NCBI GenBank assembly: GCA_003221035.1
Contig: QHUB01000010.1
Location: forward strand, 1 to 64,000
DNA from: Gemmatimonadota bacterium
Lineage (GTDB): Bacteria > Gemmatimonadota > Gemmatimonadetes > Gemmatimonadales > GWC2-71-9
Length of the DNA stretch: 64,000 nucleotides
Direction of reading: 5' to 3'
Part shown: positions 46,669-56,637 of the stretch, piece after piece
Layout of the letters: every line of letters starts with the position of its first letter
Numbering within the stretch: the stretch's first letter is position 1
Program-made: the position numbers and the translations under genes
The notes under the pieces: generated by a model
Database searches by the model: none
What the model saw: the letters and a program-made list of their open reading frames with translations, nothing else
Told to the model about the DNA's origin: nothing

Positions 46669-48378
46669 CTACCGTGCTCCAGGATATCCCGGACCGCGAA
46701 GTCCCCGTCCCGGGCGCGCGCCCGTCATCTGGCCGCGCTTCAATACCATTTGCCCGTTCACGAACACGTATTCGATTCCGGCCGACGTTTGGTGCGGCTG
46801 CTCGAACGTGGCGCGATCGATCACCGTCGCCGGATTGAACACGGTGATGTCGGCAAACATGCCCGGCTTCACGAGCCCGCGATCCTTGAGACTGACGCGC
46901 TGCGCCGCGAGCGACGTCATCTTGCGCACCGCAAACTCGAGCGGAAACAGCTTGAGGTCGCGCGCATAGTGGCCGAGGATGCGCGGGAACGTCCCGTAGG
47001 CGCGCGGGTGCGCCGATTGCGTGCCGAGCGGCCCGTCGGGCGCCACGCCGCCGAAGTCGGTGTTCACGGCGACCCACCATTGCTTCATGGCGGCCTGCAC
47101 GTCGGGCTCGTCCATGATCGCGTAGACCGCGTCGGTGCGATGGCCGCCTTCGGCGAGGACGATGTCGAAGACCGTCTCGACGGTATCGCGATGGTGCAGC
47201 GCCGCGATTTGTGCCACGGTCTTGCCCTGCATGTACCGCAGCGAATCCTGGAACGTGCCGGTGATCAGCACGCCCGTGCCGCCGCCCGCCGCGACGAAGA
47301 AGCTTTCAGTCTCCGGGTTCACGATCTCATGGTGCAGGCGCGCGCGGGTCGCCGGATCGCGCAGCCGGATGAGCAGGGAGTCCCAGCCGCCGCTCTCGGC
47401 CCACGTGGGAATCGACGCGTCGAGCGACGTGGCTGCCCGGATGTAGGGGTATTGATCTGCCGTGACATCGAGACCCGCGGCGCGCGCAGAGTCGATCTTG
47501 GCGAGGATGCGCGGCATCTGACCCCAGCTGCGGCGTCCCGACAGCTTGAGATGCGACACCTCGGCCGGGATGTGTGCCTCCCGGGCGATGCGAAAGACTT
47601 CGTTGAGCGCTTCGTCGATGTGCTGGCCTTCGTCCCGCATATGCGACGCGTAGATCCCGCCGTGCCGGCTCGCCGCCTGCGAGAGCGCGATCAGCTCGTC
47701 GGTCTTGGAGTAGCTCGCCGGCGCATACTCGAGCGCCGTCCAGACCCCCAGGGCGCCCTGCGCCATCAGCGTATCGACGATGGCCGTCATGTGCGCGAGC
47801 TCGGCGGCGGTCGGCGCGCGGTTCTCGTTGCCGACCACGGCGAGCCGGACCTGGGTCGCGCCAACGAACGTGGCGATGTTGAGTGAGCTGCCCTGGCGTT
47901 CGAGCTGCGCGAAGTATCCGTTCAGGTCGCGCCAGTCTTCGCGGTAGTGCCACTTCTTCATCGCGTCGGAATCGCCGGCAGCGAGCTTGTCGGTCAGCGG
48001 GGCGACCGAACCGCCCTCACCCGTGACTTCCGTCGTGATGCCTTGCGTGATCTTGGAGAGCACGCGGTTGTCGATGAGGACATTCGTCTCCGATTGGCCC
48101 ATCATGTCGATGAACCCGGGCGCAACCACGAGTCCGCTGACGTCGACCGTGTCGCGCGCCGTCGCCGTGCCGAGAAAGCCGACGGCAGCGATGCGATCGC
48201 CCTTGAGCGCGACGTCACCGCGATAGCGCGGATTCCCGCTCCCGTCGATGATCCAGCCGTTTTTGAGGATGAGGTCGTAGGGTCCGGTACTTTGGGCCGG
48301 TGGACTCATGCCACAAGCGGTGCCTAATGAGAGGAGTACCAGATAGCCGATAGCGGATAGCCGCTCGCTCATTTCCAT
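46669..48378 (-). CDS. N-acyl-D-amino-acid deacylase/D-aminoacylase family amidohydrolase, lipoprotein
   Basis: DLILKNGWIIDGSGNPRYRGDVALKGDRIAAVG...VVAPGFIDMMGQS...; lipobox LGTAC. Confidence 0.88.
   Translation of the reverse strand: MEMSERLSAIGYLVLLSLGTACGMSPPAQSTGPYDLILKNGWIIDGSGNPRYRGDVALKGDRIAAVGFLGTATARDTVDVSGLVVAPGFIDMMGQSETNVLIDNRVLSKITQGITTEVTGEGGSVAPLTDKLAAGDSDAMKKWHYREDWRDLNGYFAQLERQGSSLNIATFVGATQVRLAVVGNENRAPTAAELAHMTAIVDTLMAQGALGVWTALEYAPASYSKTDELIALSQAASRHGGIYASHMRDEGQHIDEALNEVFRIAREAHIPAEVSHLKLSGRRSWGQMPRILAKIDSARAAGLDVTADQYPYIRAATSLDASIPTWAESGGWDSLLIRLRDPATRARLHHEIVNPETESFFVAAGGGTGVLITGTFQDSLRYMQGKTVAQIAALHHRDTVETVFDIVLAEGGHRTDAVYAIMDEPDVQAAMKQWWVAVNTDFGGVAPDGPLGTQSAHPRAYGTFPRILGHYARDLKLFPLEFAVRKMTSLAAQRVSLKDRGLVKPGMFADITVFNPATVIDRATFEQPHQTSAGIEYVFVNGQMVLKRGQMTGARPGRGLRGPGYPGAR
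48342..48363. repeat. Heptads gatagcc-gatagcg-gatagcc-g encoding part of a signal peptide
   Basis: Encodes RLSAIGYL in the deacylase signal peptide. Confidence 0.7.
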
Positions 48379-49715
48379 GTCGCCCTCAATGAATCGGGCC
48401 GGATCATCCGGCCCCGGATCATGACCATCGAGATATTGCGGGTGGCGCCGATGTTGCCGGCGGGATTGCCGTTCAGCACGACGAGGTCGGCCACTTTTCC
48501 CGGCGCGATCATGCCCAACGAGTCCGCATGGAGCAGCTGCGCGCCGCGCCGGGTGGCGGCCGTGATCGCCTCGAGCGGGGTAAGGCCCGCGGCCACGAGC
48601 AGCGCCATCTCCTCATGCATCGAGTAGCCCGGAATCAACAACTGATTGGCGGCGTCGGTGCCGGCGGCGATTGCGCCGCCGGCGCGTTTGAACTCGCGGA
48701 CGAATTGATCCTGGCGCCGGCGCGAGCGCCGGAATGCGTCGAAGTCGGCCGCATGCCAGCCGGTGCGCCGCACGAGACTCGGCACGCTGCGCACGCTCTG
48801 CGCGTTGTCGGGCACATCTTCCATGCCCGGCCGCGACAGCAGAATGGGATTGTCGAGCCGTGCCAGCATGTCGTGAAGCACCAGCGTCGGCACAATCGTC
48901 ACCTTGGTTTGCGCGAGCGCCTGCGCCGTGCGTGCCACCGTCGCCGAGTCCAGCGCCGCCCAGCCTTTTTCCTCCACCGTCCACCCCGTGAGGAAATTGC
49001 TGTGCGCATAGCTGTAGGTGGCGTCACCAGTCGCGGCCTGCACGACGCCGGCCATGTGCTCGATCGACACCACACCGGCGCGTGCCGCCGTCAGCGCATC
49101 GGTCTTGCCGAGGTGCGCCGCAACGGGGAGGCGGAGCTTCTCGGCTTCGTCGAGAAGTGGACGCAGCAGGTCTGGTGTGATCTTGGTGTACACCTTCAGG
49201 TAATCGGCGCCTGCCACTGCATGCTGGTCCACCGCGCGCCGCGCCTCATCAGGCGTCGAAACGCCGACGGCATTCGGGTAGGTCGTCGGCATCCCGTCGA
49301 TCATCGCGCCTGCGCTGAACATTCGCGGGCCGATGATCGAGCCGAGGTTCATCTGGCTCCGGAGCTGGAGCACGGTGTCGGTCTGGCCGTGCAGGTCGCG
49401 CACGGTCGTGACGCCCCACGCGATGTACCGCTGCGTCGCCCAGCGTTCGACGTGCGCGTGCGCATCGATCAGCCCGGGAATGACCGTCTTTCCCACCAGA
49501 CTGATCTGCTCGGCGCCGTTCGGGATGGAGATCTCGTTCACCCGCGCGACGGCATCGATGTGGCCGTTGCGGATGATGATCAGCGCATCGCTTTTCGGGT
49601 CTCCGCCCGCGCCGTCGATCAAAGTCGCACCGGTGAGCGCGATGACGCGGTCTTTAGGCGGGAGAAACTTGCTGCAGCCGCAGAGTGACAGCAGAAACAG
49701 GAACGTGAGCCTCAC
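48369..49715 (-). CDS. Amidohydrolase family lipoprotein
   Basis: VRLTFLFLLSLCGCSK...TVIPGLIDAHAHVERW...KVADLVVLNGNPAGNI; GTG 49715 overlaps previous stop. Confidence 0.88.
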   Translation of the reverse strand: MRLTFLFLLSLCGCSKFLPPKDRVIALTGATLIDGAGGDPKSDALIIIRNGHIDAVARVNEISIPNGAEQISLVGKTVIPGLIDAHAHVERWATQRYIAWGVTTVRDLHGQTDTVLQLRSQMNLGSIIGPRMFSAGAMIDGMPTTYPNAVGVSTPDEARRAVDQHAVAGADYLKVYTKITPDLLRPLLDEAEKLRLPVAAHLGKTDALTAARAGVVSIEHMAGVVQAATGDATYSYAHSNFLTGWTVEEKGWAALDSATVARTAQALAQTKVTIVPTLVLHDMLARLDNPILLSRPGMEDVPDNAQSVRSVPSLVRRTGWHAADFDAFRRSRRRQDQFVREFKRAGGAIAAGTDAANQLLIPGYSMHEEMALLVAAGLTPLEAITAATRRGAQLLHADSLGMIAPGKVADLVVLNGNPAGNIGATRNISMVMIRGRMIRPDSLRATWK

Positions 49716-50161
49716 TTCGTGTCCGCCGACGTGTGATCGTGCAGAATCTTCCAGCGGTCGCCCTGCTTTTGCAGCACCAGCGTGAACGGCCCACTCGCGA
49801 CCGTGGAATCGCGACGCGACAGCTTGAACCGCGCGGTCGCATACGCGAAGTCGGGCGTCAGGACGCGGACATGCAGCTCGTCGAACGACAGCGAGTCGCG
49901 CGACTTGCCCGGCGCGAAATAGTTTTTTTGGTAGCGATCGTAGAGCGCCTGCCAGCCATATTGGACGTGTCCGTTGTTCATGTAGCTCGTGAGCGAATCC
50001 TGCGCGTAGTCGCTCATGAAGCCCTGAAGATCTCCGCGATTCCAATCGGATGCGGAGCGCTTGAGCATCGCGGCGATTTCATCGGGCGGATTGCCCAGCG
50101 GAATTTTTGGCGCGGAACAGGCGGCCAGCGCAGCGAGAACCACGTACGACGCACGACGCAC
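49712..50161 (-). CDS. DUF4440/SnoaL-like lipoprotein
   Basis: VRRASYVVLAALAACSAP lipobox; IAAMLKRSASDWNRGDLQGFMSDYAQDSLTSYMN. Confidence 0.85.
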   Translation of the reverse strand: MRRASYVVLAALAACSAPKIPLGNPPDEIAAMLKRSASDWNRGDLQGFMSDYAQDSLTSYMNNGHVQYGWQALYDRYQKNYFAPGKSRDSLSFDELHVRVLTPDFAYATARFKLSRRDSTVASGPFTLVLQKQGDRWKILHDHTSADTK

Positions 50162-50162
50162 G
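50142..50162. repeat. Heptads acgtacg-acgcacg-acgcacg encoding signal peptide n-region
   Basis: Direct reading, overlaps start of DUF4440 lipoprotein. Confidence 0.7.
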
Positions 50163-50182
50163 AGTTCGTCTCCTTTAACGAG

Positions 50183-50215
50183 CCGCGGGAGCGTCTCGGC
50201 GAGACGCTCCCGCGG
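50183..50215 (-). terminator. Strong hairpin downstream of histone-like gene
   Basis: 15-bp perfect arms ccgcgggagcgtctc-ggc-gagacgctcccgcgg. Confidence 0.65.
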
Positions 50216-50233
50216 ATGTCGGTGCGAGATCGG

Positions 50234-50488
50234 TTAGCGGCGGCGCTTCTTCGGGGACTTTTTCTTCTTCGCCGCTTTCTTCTTTGTCTTAGGCCGGGCC
50301 TTCTTGGCCGCTTTCTTTTTCTTCTTGGCCTTCGGCTTGGAGGACGGGCGCGGCCGCGCGGGCCGCGAGGACTCCTCCATCGGCTCCGACGACGGCGTCG
50401 GGGCGGGAGTGGGGGCCGACGGGAACATCGGCTCCATGAAGCCCGGTCCCGGCCAACTACTCTCCGTTACGTCCGTCTGCTCAAGCAT
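50234..50488 (-). CDS. Histone H1-like Lys/Ala/Pro-rich basic protein
   Basis: C-terminal half KPKAKKKKKAAKKARPKTKKKAAKKKKSPKKRRR. Confidence 0.7.
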   Translation of the reverse strand: MLEQTDVTESSWPGPGFMEPMFPSAPTPAPTPSSEPMEESSRPARPRPSSKPKAKKKKKAAKKARPKTKKKAAKKKKSPKKRRR

Positions 50489-50661
50489 CGGATCTTCTCC
50501 ATGCTGGTAGGTGCGAGGGCGTCGTGGGTGGCCTATAGCTTACCGCGGGATTTCTACCTCGCAAGGTGACACGAACTAGCGTGTTTTCGGTGCCGAAACT
50601 GCGCTCGAATGTGACAAGTTGGCTTGACAACGCCATTTAGCTGAACACACATTCGCGAGCC

Positions 50662-52950
50662 ATGATCGGACGCACGTTTTTCGCGACACTCGCGCTCGCG
50701 GTCCCCAGCGCCCTGGCGGCGCAGAACGTCGCCGAGGTTCAGGTCGCCCCGCCCGCCGTGACGATTCGGGTCGGCGAGCGCAGCGGATTGCTCGCGACCG
50801 CGTTCGATCGCATCGGGAACGTCATCCCGACGGTCCGCATCATCTGGTCGTCGAACAACCTCAACGTCGCGAAGATCGACAACAACGGCACCGTCACCGG
50901 CGTCGCCAACGGCGTCGCCATCATCGAGGCGCGGGTTGGCGCCCGGCGTGGGCAAGCCGCCATCCAGGTCACCGGCGGTGCCAGCGCCGCCCCGCCCCCG
51001 GCGCCTCCGGCGGCTCCGCCCGCCGCACCTCCGCCACCTCCAGGCCCCGATCCTTACCTCGGACAGCCTGCGGGTACCGGTCCCGCAGCGGCGCTGCGGC
51101 TCGATCCAGGCGTCGTGTATCTGCTGCCGTCGGAGAACACTCGAGTTTCGCCTCGGGCCATCAAGGAGGATGGCTCGCCCGCGGCGCCCGTCGTTGTTAC
51201 GTGGACCTCGCTCAGGCCCGACGTCGCGAGCGTGGACCAGAGCGGCAATGTCGTGGCGCTGGCTCCCGGTCAGGGCACAATTCAAGTCACGGTCGCGGGC
51301 GGTCTTACAGCCACGGCCCCCGTCGTCGTGCAGCAGGCGGAGTTCAGCGTGCGCGAAGGAGCGCAGTTGCTGCTGTCGCCGGGTGAAGTCGATACCGTGC
51401 ATGTCGTCGTCACCACACAGAGCGGCCGCACGGTTAATCCCCTGGTGCTGCAGTGGTCGTCCACCGATCAGAGTGTCGCGCGCGTCAGCCTCGGGGGTGT
51501 GGTGACCGCCGCTGGACCGGGCAAAGCGCTGTTGAACGTGTCGGGCCTTTTGCAGAACAAGACCATCGAGGTGTCGGTCCATCAGGTGGTGGACAAACTC
51601 TCGGTGCGGCCGCGCGTCGCGACCGAAGTGCAGGTACCACTTACGGGCTCGGCCAAGTTCGAGGCGCAGGCGCTCACTGCTGAGAATGTGGGGGTGCCCG
51701 AGGCACCGCTCCGCTGGGTGGTGACCGATCCCCAGATCGCGACCTTCGACGCGCAGACCGGCATGCTCACCGGTCGCGCCGTCGGCAAGACGCAGCTGAC
51801 GGTTCGCGGTCCTGGCTCCGGGTTGGCCGTCACGTGGAACGTCAGCGTCATCGCCGGGTCGCCGAAATTCACGCAGTCCCGAGTTGGAATCGGCCTCAAT
51901 CAGCGCCACACGCTGCGCGCCAATTACGCGGACTCGCTTGGAAACGCGCTTGGCCCCGCGACAAACCTCACGTGGGCCAGCGACAATCCCCAGGTCGCCG
52001 CGGTCGGTGAAGACGGCACGGTGTCGGGCGCCGGGTACGGACGTGCGAAGGTGACCGCCACCGCTCCCGGCGGAAAGACGGCAGTTGCCGACGTGTACGT
52101 CGTCGGCGAAATCGTCGTAGCGAGCAACCGTGGATTCCCGAACACACCAGGGAAATTCCAGCTGTTCAGCGTCGAGCGCGCCAACCTGGCCGGCCTCACC
52201 AAGCTGACGCCCGCGACCGATACGGTCTCGGCCAGCGATCCCACGTTTTCGCCCGATGGCTCGCGGGTCGCCTACGTCTCGCTGAAGGACGGCAATCCCG
52301 AGATCTACGTCATGAACGCGGACGGCACGGGCCCGACCCGCCTCACGACCGATCCGCAGGCGGATGGGCATCCCGCCTTCAGCGCCGATGGCCAGACCGT
52401 CCTCTTCCACTCGGCCCGCACCGCAGGGAAGCAGCAGATCTGGTCGGTCAATGTCGACGGCAGCGGGCTGCAGCCGCTCACGCGCGATTCGGTGAATTCA
52501 GCGCCGACCATTTCACCTGACGGGCAGACGATCGCCTACGTCTCCTCGCGCAACAAAGACATCGACATCTGGCTCATGAACCGCGACGGCACGAACCAGC
52601 GGCAATTCACCCGGTCGCCGCAGCAACGCGAATCCGAGCCGCACTTCCTGCGCGATGGCACGCTGACCTATCTGGTCGAGCGGCGCGACGCCAACCGCAC
52701 CGTCCAGCAGGTGATGAAAGCGGATCTCGCGACCGGCGCGACCACGGCGATCACAGGGACGGACCTGGCGATTGCGTCGTTCGCCGTCTCGCCGTCGGGC
52801 GATCTCGTGGCGCTGGTCGTCAACACCAAGCCCCAGGATCACAGCCATCCGGCATACCGGGTCTACGTCCAGCCGGTTTCTTCTGGAACGCCGGTTCCCC
52901 TGCCCACGACCGGCACGGAGCAGATGATTACGCCAGCCTTCCGGCCTTAG
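50662..52950 (+). CDS. Secreted protein: tandem BIG2 Ig-like domains + TolB-like PD40 propeller
   Basis: Repeated WSSNNLNVAKIDNNGTVTGVANG-type units; then FSPDGSRVAYVSLKDGNPEIYVMNADGTG repeats. Confidence 0.85.
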   Translation: MIGRTFFATLALAVPSALAAQNVAEVQVAPPAVTIRVGERSGLLATAFDRIGNVIPTVRIIWSSNNLNVAKIDNNGTVTGVANGVAIIEARVGARRGQAAIQVTGGASAAPPPAPPAAPPAAPPPPPGPDPYLGQPAGTGPAAALRLDPGVVYLLPSENTRVSPRAIKEDGSPAAPVVVTWTSLRPDVASVDQSGNVVALAPGQGTIQVTVAGGLTATAPVVVQQAEFSVREGAQLLLSPGEVDTVHVVVTTQSGRTVNPLVLQWSSTDQSVARVSLGGVVTAAGPGKALLNVSGLLQNKTIEVSVHQVVDKLSVRPRVATEVQVPLTGSAKFEAQALTAENVGVPEAPLRWVVTDPQIATFDAQTGMLTGRAVGKTQLTVRGPGSGLAVTWNVSVIAGSPKFTQSRVGIGLNQRHTLRANYADSLGNALGPATNLTWASDNPQVAAVGEDGTVSGAGYGRAKVTATAPGGKTAVADVYVVGEIVVASNRGFPNTPGKFQLFSVERANLAGLTKLTPATDTVSASDPTFSPDGSRVAYVSLKDGNPEIYVMNADGTGPTRLTTDPQADGHPAFSADGQTVLFHSARTAGKQQIWSVNVDGSGLQPLTRDSVNSAPTISPDGQTIAYVSSRNKDIDIWLMNRDGTNQRQFTRSPQQRESEPHFLRDGTLTYLVERRDANRTVQQVMKADLATGATTAITGTDLAIASFAVSPSGDLVALVVNTKPQDHSHPAYRVYVQPVSSGTPVPLPTTGTEQMITPAFRP

Positions 52951-52953
52951 CAG

Positions 52954-52981
52954 GAATCGGGAGTCAGGAGTCGGGAGCCAG
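52954..52981. repeat. GARTCRG heptads gaatcgg-gagtcag-gagtcgg-gagccag
   Basis: Direct reading, intergenic, immediately upstream of 52987 gene. Confidence 0.85.
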
Positions 52982-52986
52982 GAACA

Positions 52987-54027
52987 ATGCGCGCGTGCGT
53001 TCTAACGGCGACCGGCGGAATCGACAACCTCGACGTCAAATACGTGCCCGATGCTCCCGCTCCCCAGGCTGGGGAAGTGCGAGTCGGCATCCGCGCGGCC
53101 GCGTTGAATCACCTCGATCTATTTGTTGCGCAGGGCATGCCGGGGGCGGCGGACCGCTTTCCCCACGTCGTCGGAGCGGACGGCGCCGGGATCGTCGAGT
53201 CCGTGGGACCGAACGTCACCACGGTCCGTCCGGGCGATCGCGTCATGATCAATCCGGGAATCTCGGACTACACGTGCGAATTCTGTAGCGCCGGCGAGCA
53301 CTCGCTCTGCGTGAATTACCGCCTCCTCGGCGAGCATCTGCCGGGGACGCTCGCGGAGCTCGTGACGGTCCCCGCGCCCAACGTCGCCCCGATCCCCGCG
53401 CTCGTGCCGCCGCTTTCGTGGGGAGAAGCCGCGGCGTTTTCGCTCGTGACGCTGACCGCCTGGCGGATGCTCGTAACGCGCGCGCGCGTTCAGGCTGGAG
53501 AATGGGTCCTGATCTGGGGCATCGGCGGGGGCGTCTCACTCGCCGCTTTGCGCGTCGCGAAGCTCTACGGCGCGCGCGTCATTGCGACGTCGTCGAGCGA
53601 CGCGAAGCTCGACGCCGCGAAGGGGCTGGGCGCCGACGTCACGCTGAATCACCGCACGCAGCAGATCTCACAGGAGGTTCGCGCGCTCACGAAGAAGCGC
53701 GGCGTGGACGTCGTAGTCGAGAATGTGGGCGCCGCGACCTGGGACGAGTCACTCAGGAGTTTGCGGCGCGGCGGGCGGCTCGTGACGTGCGGTGCGACAA
53801 CCGGCCCGCAGGTGGGAATCGACCTCCGGCGGCTGTTCTGGCATCACTGGAGCATCCTGGGATCGACCATGGGGAACGCGGCGGAGTACGCCGAGATCAT
53901 CAGGCGACTTGGGCGGGGAGAGCTGCGGCCGACCGTGGATCGGGTGTATCCGCTGTCTCAGGCCAGGGAAGCGTATGAGCGCCTGGAACGAGGAGAGCAG
54001 CTCGGAAAAATCACCGTCGAGATCTAG
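52987..54027 (+). CDS. Zinc-type alcohol dehydrogenase/quinone oxidoreductase-like (MDR)
   Basis: HLDLFVAQGMPG...PHVVGADGAGIVESVG...GDRVMINPGISDYTCEFCSAGEHSLC. Confidence 0.92.
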   Translation: MRACVLTATGGIDNLDVKYVPDAPAPQAGEVRVGIRAAALNHLDLFVAQGMPGAADRFPHVVGADGAGIVESVGPNVTTVRPGDRVMINPGISDYTCEFCSAGEHSLCVNYRLLGEHLPGTLAELVTVPAPNVAPIPALVPPLSWGEAAAFSLVTLTAWRMLVTRARVQAGEWVLIWGIGGGVSLAALRVAKLYGARVIATSSSDAKLDAAKGLGADVTLNHRTQQISQEVRALTKKRGVDVVVENVGAATWDESLRSLRRGGRLVTCGATTGPQVGIDLRRLFWHHWSILGSTMGNAAEYAEIIRRLGRGELRPTVDRVYPLSQAREAYERLERGEQLGKITVEI

Positions 54028-54086
54028 CTTTTCCGCAGCTAAGTATTTAAGTTTCATCATCTTATCTCACTCCTACATCGAATCCA

Positions 54087-56636
54087 ATGACCGGTCCTAA
54101 CGTCCGCGAGCGCATCCTCCCTCGGCTGATCGAGGATGAATTAAAGGAATCGTTCCTCGATTACTCGATGAGCGTCATCGTGTCGCGCGCGCTGCCCGAT
54201 GTGCGCGACGGCCTGAAGCCCGTTCACCGCCGCATCCTCTACGCCATGCACGAGCTGGGGCTCGTGCCCGGCCGGCCTTACAAGAAAGCCGCCACGGTCG
54301 TCGGCGACGTGCTCGGCAAATATCATCCGCACGGCGACATCGCGGTCTACGACTCACTCGTCCGGATGGTGCAGGACTTCTCGCTGCGGTATCCGCTGAT
54401 CGACGGGCAGGGAAACTTCGGCTCGGTCGATGGCGATTCCGCGGCCGCGTATCGCTATACCGAAGCGCGGCTCACGCGCGTCGCGATGACGATGCTGGAG
54501 GACATCGACAAGAACACCGTCGCGTTCGTCCCCAACTTCGACGACCGGCTGCAGGAGCCCACCGTCCTGCCCGGCCGGCTGCCGAACCTGATCGTGAACG
54601 GCTCGGCCGGTATCGCGGTCGGCATGACGACGAACATTCCGCCGCACAACCTGGGCGAAGTCGTCCAGGCGCTCGTCCACCTCGTCGATCACCCGACCGC
54701 GGGCATCAAGGACATCCGGAAGTTCATCAAGGGTCCCGATTTTCCGACCGGCGCGATCATTTACGGCCGCGACGGCATCAAGGAATGCTACGAGAAGGGT
54801 CGCGGCCGCATCATCATTCGCGCGCGCGCGATTATCGAAGAGAAGGAATCGACCGGCAAGCAGCAGATCGTCGTCGCGGAATTCCCGTACCAGGTCAGCC
54901 CCGAGCGGGTGCACGAGCAGATCCGCGATCTCGTGCTCGCCAAGAAGCTCGAAGGCATCAGCGACGTCCGGAACGAGTCCGACAGAGAGGGCATCCGGCT
55001 CGTCATCGAGCTGAAGCGCGACGCCATCCCGATGGTCGTGCTGAATCAGCTCTACAAGCACACGCAGATGCAGCAGACGTTCGGCGCGATCATGCTGGCG
55101 CTGGTCGACGGCGTGCCGAAAGAAATGAACCTCGTCGAGATCCTGCAGCACTTCATCGAGCATCGCCACACCGTCATCACGCGCCGCACCGAGTTCGAGC
55201 TGCAGCGCGCGCAGGATCGCGAGCACATCCTCGAAGGGTTGAAGATCGCGGTCGACAACATCGACGAAGTGATCAAGCTCATCAAGAAATCGAAGGACAC
55301 GCCGTCGGCGGACGCGGCGCTGCGGAAGCGGTTCAAGCTGTCGGAGAAGCAGTCGGCGGAAATCCTCAACATGCGCCTCGCGCGCCTGACCGCGCTCGAA
55401 ATCGAGAAGCTCGAGGCCGAGTTGAAGGACGTCCGCAAGTTCATCAAGGAATGCAAGGAGATTCTCGCGTCCAAGCCGCGGCGCATGAAGATCCTCAAAG
55501 AAGAGCTCACGGAGCTCGCTCAGGGGTTTGGTGACGACAGACGCACAGAGATCGTCGCCGACCAGGGCGAGTTCTCGATCGAGGACTTGATCGCCGAAGA
55601 GGACATGGTCATCACCGTCTCCCATGCGGGCTACATCAAGCGGCTCCCGGTTTCTGCGTACCGCCGGCAACGGCGCGGTGGCAGGGGAGTGATCGCGGCC
55701 CATCAGAAGGAAGACGACTGGGTCGAGCATCTGTTCATCGCGTCCACGCACGACTACGTGATGTTCTTTACCGAACAGGGCCAGTGTTACTGGCTGAAGG
55801 TGCATGAGATCCCGCAGGCGGCGCGCGCGGCGCGCGGCAAGCCGATTATCTCGTGCGTCGCGATGAAGCCCGACGAGCGTCTCGCCGCCCTCGTGCCGGT
55901 GCGGGAGTTCTCCGAGGATCAGTCCCTGCTGTTCGCGACCAAGGACGGGGTCGTGAAGAAGACGGTGCTGTCGGAGTTCGGAAATCCGCGCTCCGTCGGC
56001 ATCCGCGCCATCAACATCGAGAAGGGCGACCAGCTGATCGACGTCCAGGTGACCGACGGCAAGAACGACATCGTCCTCGCCACCGCGCACGGCATGAGCA
56101 TCCGCTTCCACGAGAAAGACGTGCGCGACATGGGGCGGACGGCGACCGGCGTGAAGGGGGTCGCGCTCGACAAGAAGGACGCCATCATCGACATGGTGGT
56201 GGTGCGCCGCAAGTCGACGCTGCTGACGGTCACGGAGAAAGGCCTGGGCAAGCGCTCAGAGCTTGACGAATACCGCGTGCAACACCGCGGCGGCCGCGGC
56301 ATCATCACGCTGAAGCACAGCGACAAGACCGGCGACATCGTCGCGCTGAAAGAGGTCTTGCCCGACGACGAGCTGATGATGATCACCGAGAAGGGGATCA
56401 TGATCCGCGTGCCGGTCGAAGGGATCCGCATTTCGGGGCGCAACACCCAGGGCGTGAAGATCATGAACCTCACGCCGGGCGATCTGGTCGTGGACGTGGC
56501 GCGTGTGGTGAAGGAAGATGAGGACGAGGCCGAGATCGAGGAGGATGAGGACGAGACGTCCCCCCCGCGCCCGGCGCCGCCGAAGTCCTCGGCCAAGTCC
56601 AAGCCCAAGTCCCCAGGCCCCAAGCCCAAGAAGTAG
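54087..56636 (+). CDS. gyrA: DNA gyrase subunit A
   Basis: [38 protein letters not shown]...[41 protein letters not shown]...[11 protein letters not shown]. Confidence 0.97.
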   Translation: MTGPNVRERILPRLIEDELKESFLDYSMSVIVSRALPDVRDGLKPVHRRILYAMHELGLVPGRPYKKAATVVGDVLGKYHPHGDIAVYDSLVRMVQDFSLRYPLIDGQGNFGSVDGDSAAAYRYTEARLTRVAMTMLEDIDKNTVAFVPNFDDRLQEPTVLPGRLPNLIVNGSAGIAVGMTTNIPPHNLGEVVQALVHLVDHPTAGIKDIRKFIKGPDFPTGAIIYGRDGIKECYEKGRGRIIIRARAIIEEKESTGKQQIVVAEFPYQVSPERVHEQIRDLVLAKKLEGISDVRNESDREGIRLVIELKRDAIPMVVLNQLYKHTQMQQTFGAIMLALVDGVPKEMNLVEILQHFIEHRHTVITRRTEFELQRAQDREHILEGLKIAVDNIDEVIKLIKKSKDTPSADAALRKRFKLSEKQSAEILNMRLARLTALEIEKLEAELKDVRKFIKECKEILASKPRRMKILKEELTELAQGFGDDRRTEIVADQGEFSIEDLIAEEDMVITVSHAGYIKRLPVSAYRRQRRGGRGVIAAHQKEDDWVEHLFIASTHDYVMFFTEQGQCYWLKVHEIPQAARAARGKPIISCVAMKPDERLAALVPVREFSEDQSLLFATKDGVVKKTVLSEFGNPRSVGIRAINIEKGDQLIDVQVTDGKNDIVLATAHGMSIRFHEKDVRDMGRTATGVKGVALDKKDAIIDMVVVRRKSTLLTVTEKGLGKRSELDEYRVQHRGGRGIITLKHSDKTGDIVALKEVLPDDELMMITEKGIMIRVPVEGIRISGRNTQGVKIMNLTPGDLVVDVARVVKEDEDEAEIEEDEDETSPPRPAPPKSSAKSKPKSPGPKPKK

Positions 56637-56637
56637 C

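Noticed and set aside
46339-47886. 515-aa plus ORF antisense to D-aminoacylase-like gene
   Set aside because: Low-complexity Arg/Asp-rich shadow ORF.
50554-52410. 618-aa minus ORF antisense to BIG2/PD40 gene
   Set aside because: Shadow ORF; plus strand has clear repeats and a signal peptide.
54354-56111. 585-aa minus ORF antisense to gyrA
   Set aside because: Shadow ORF of gyrA.
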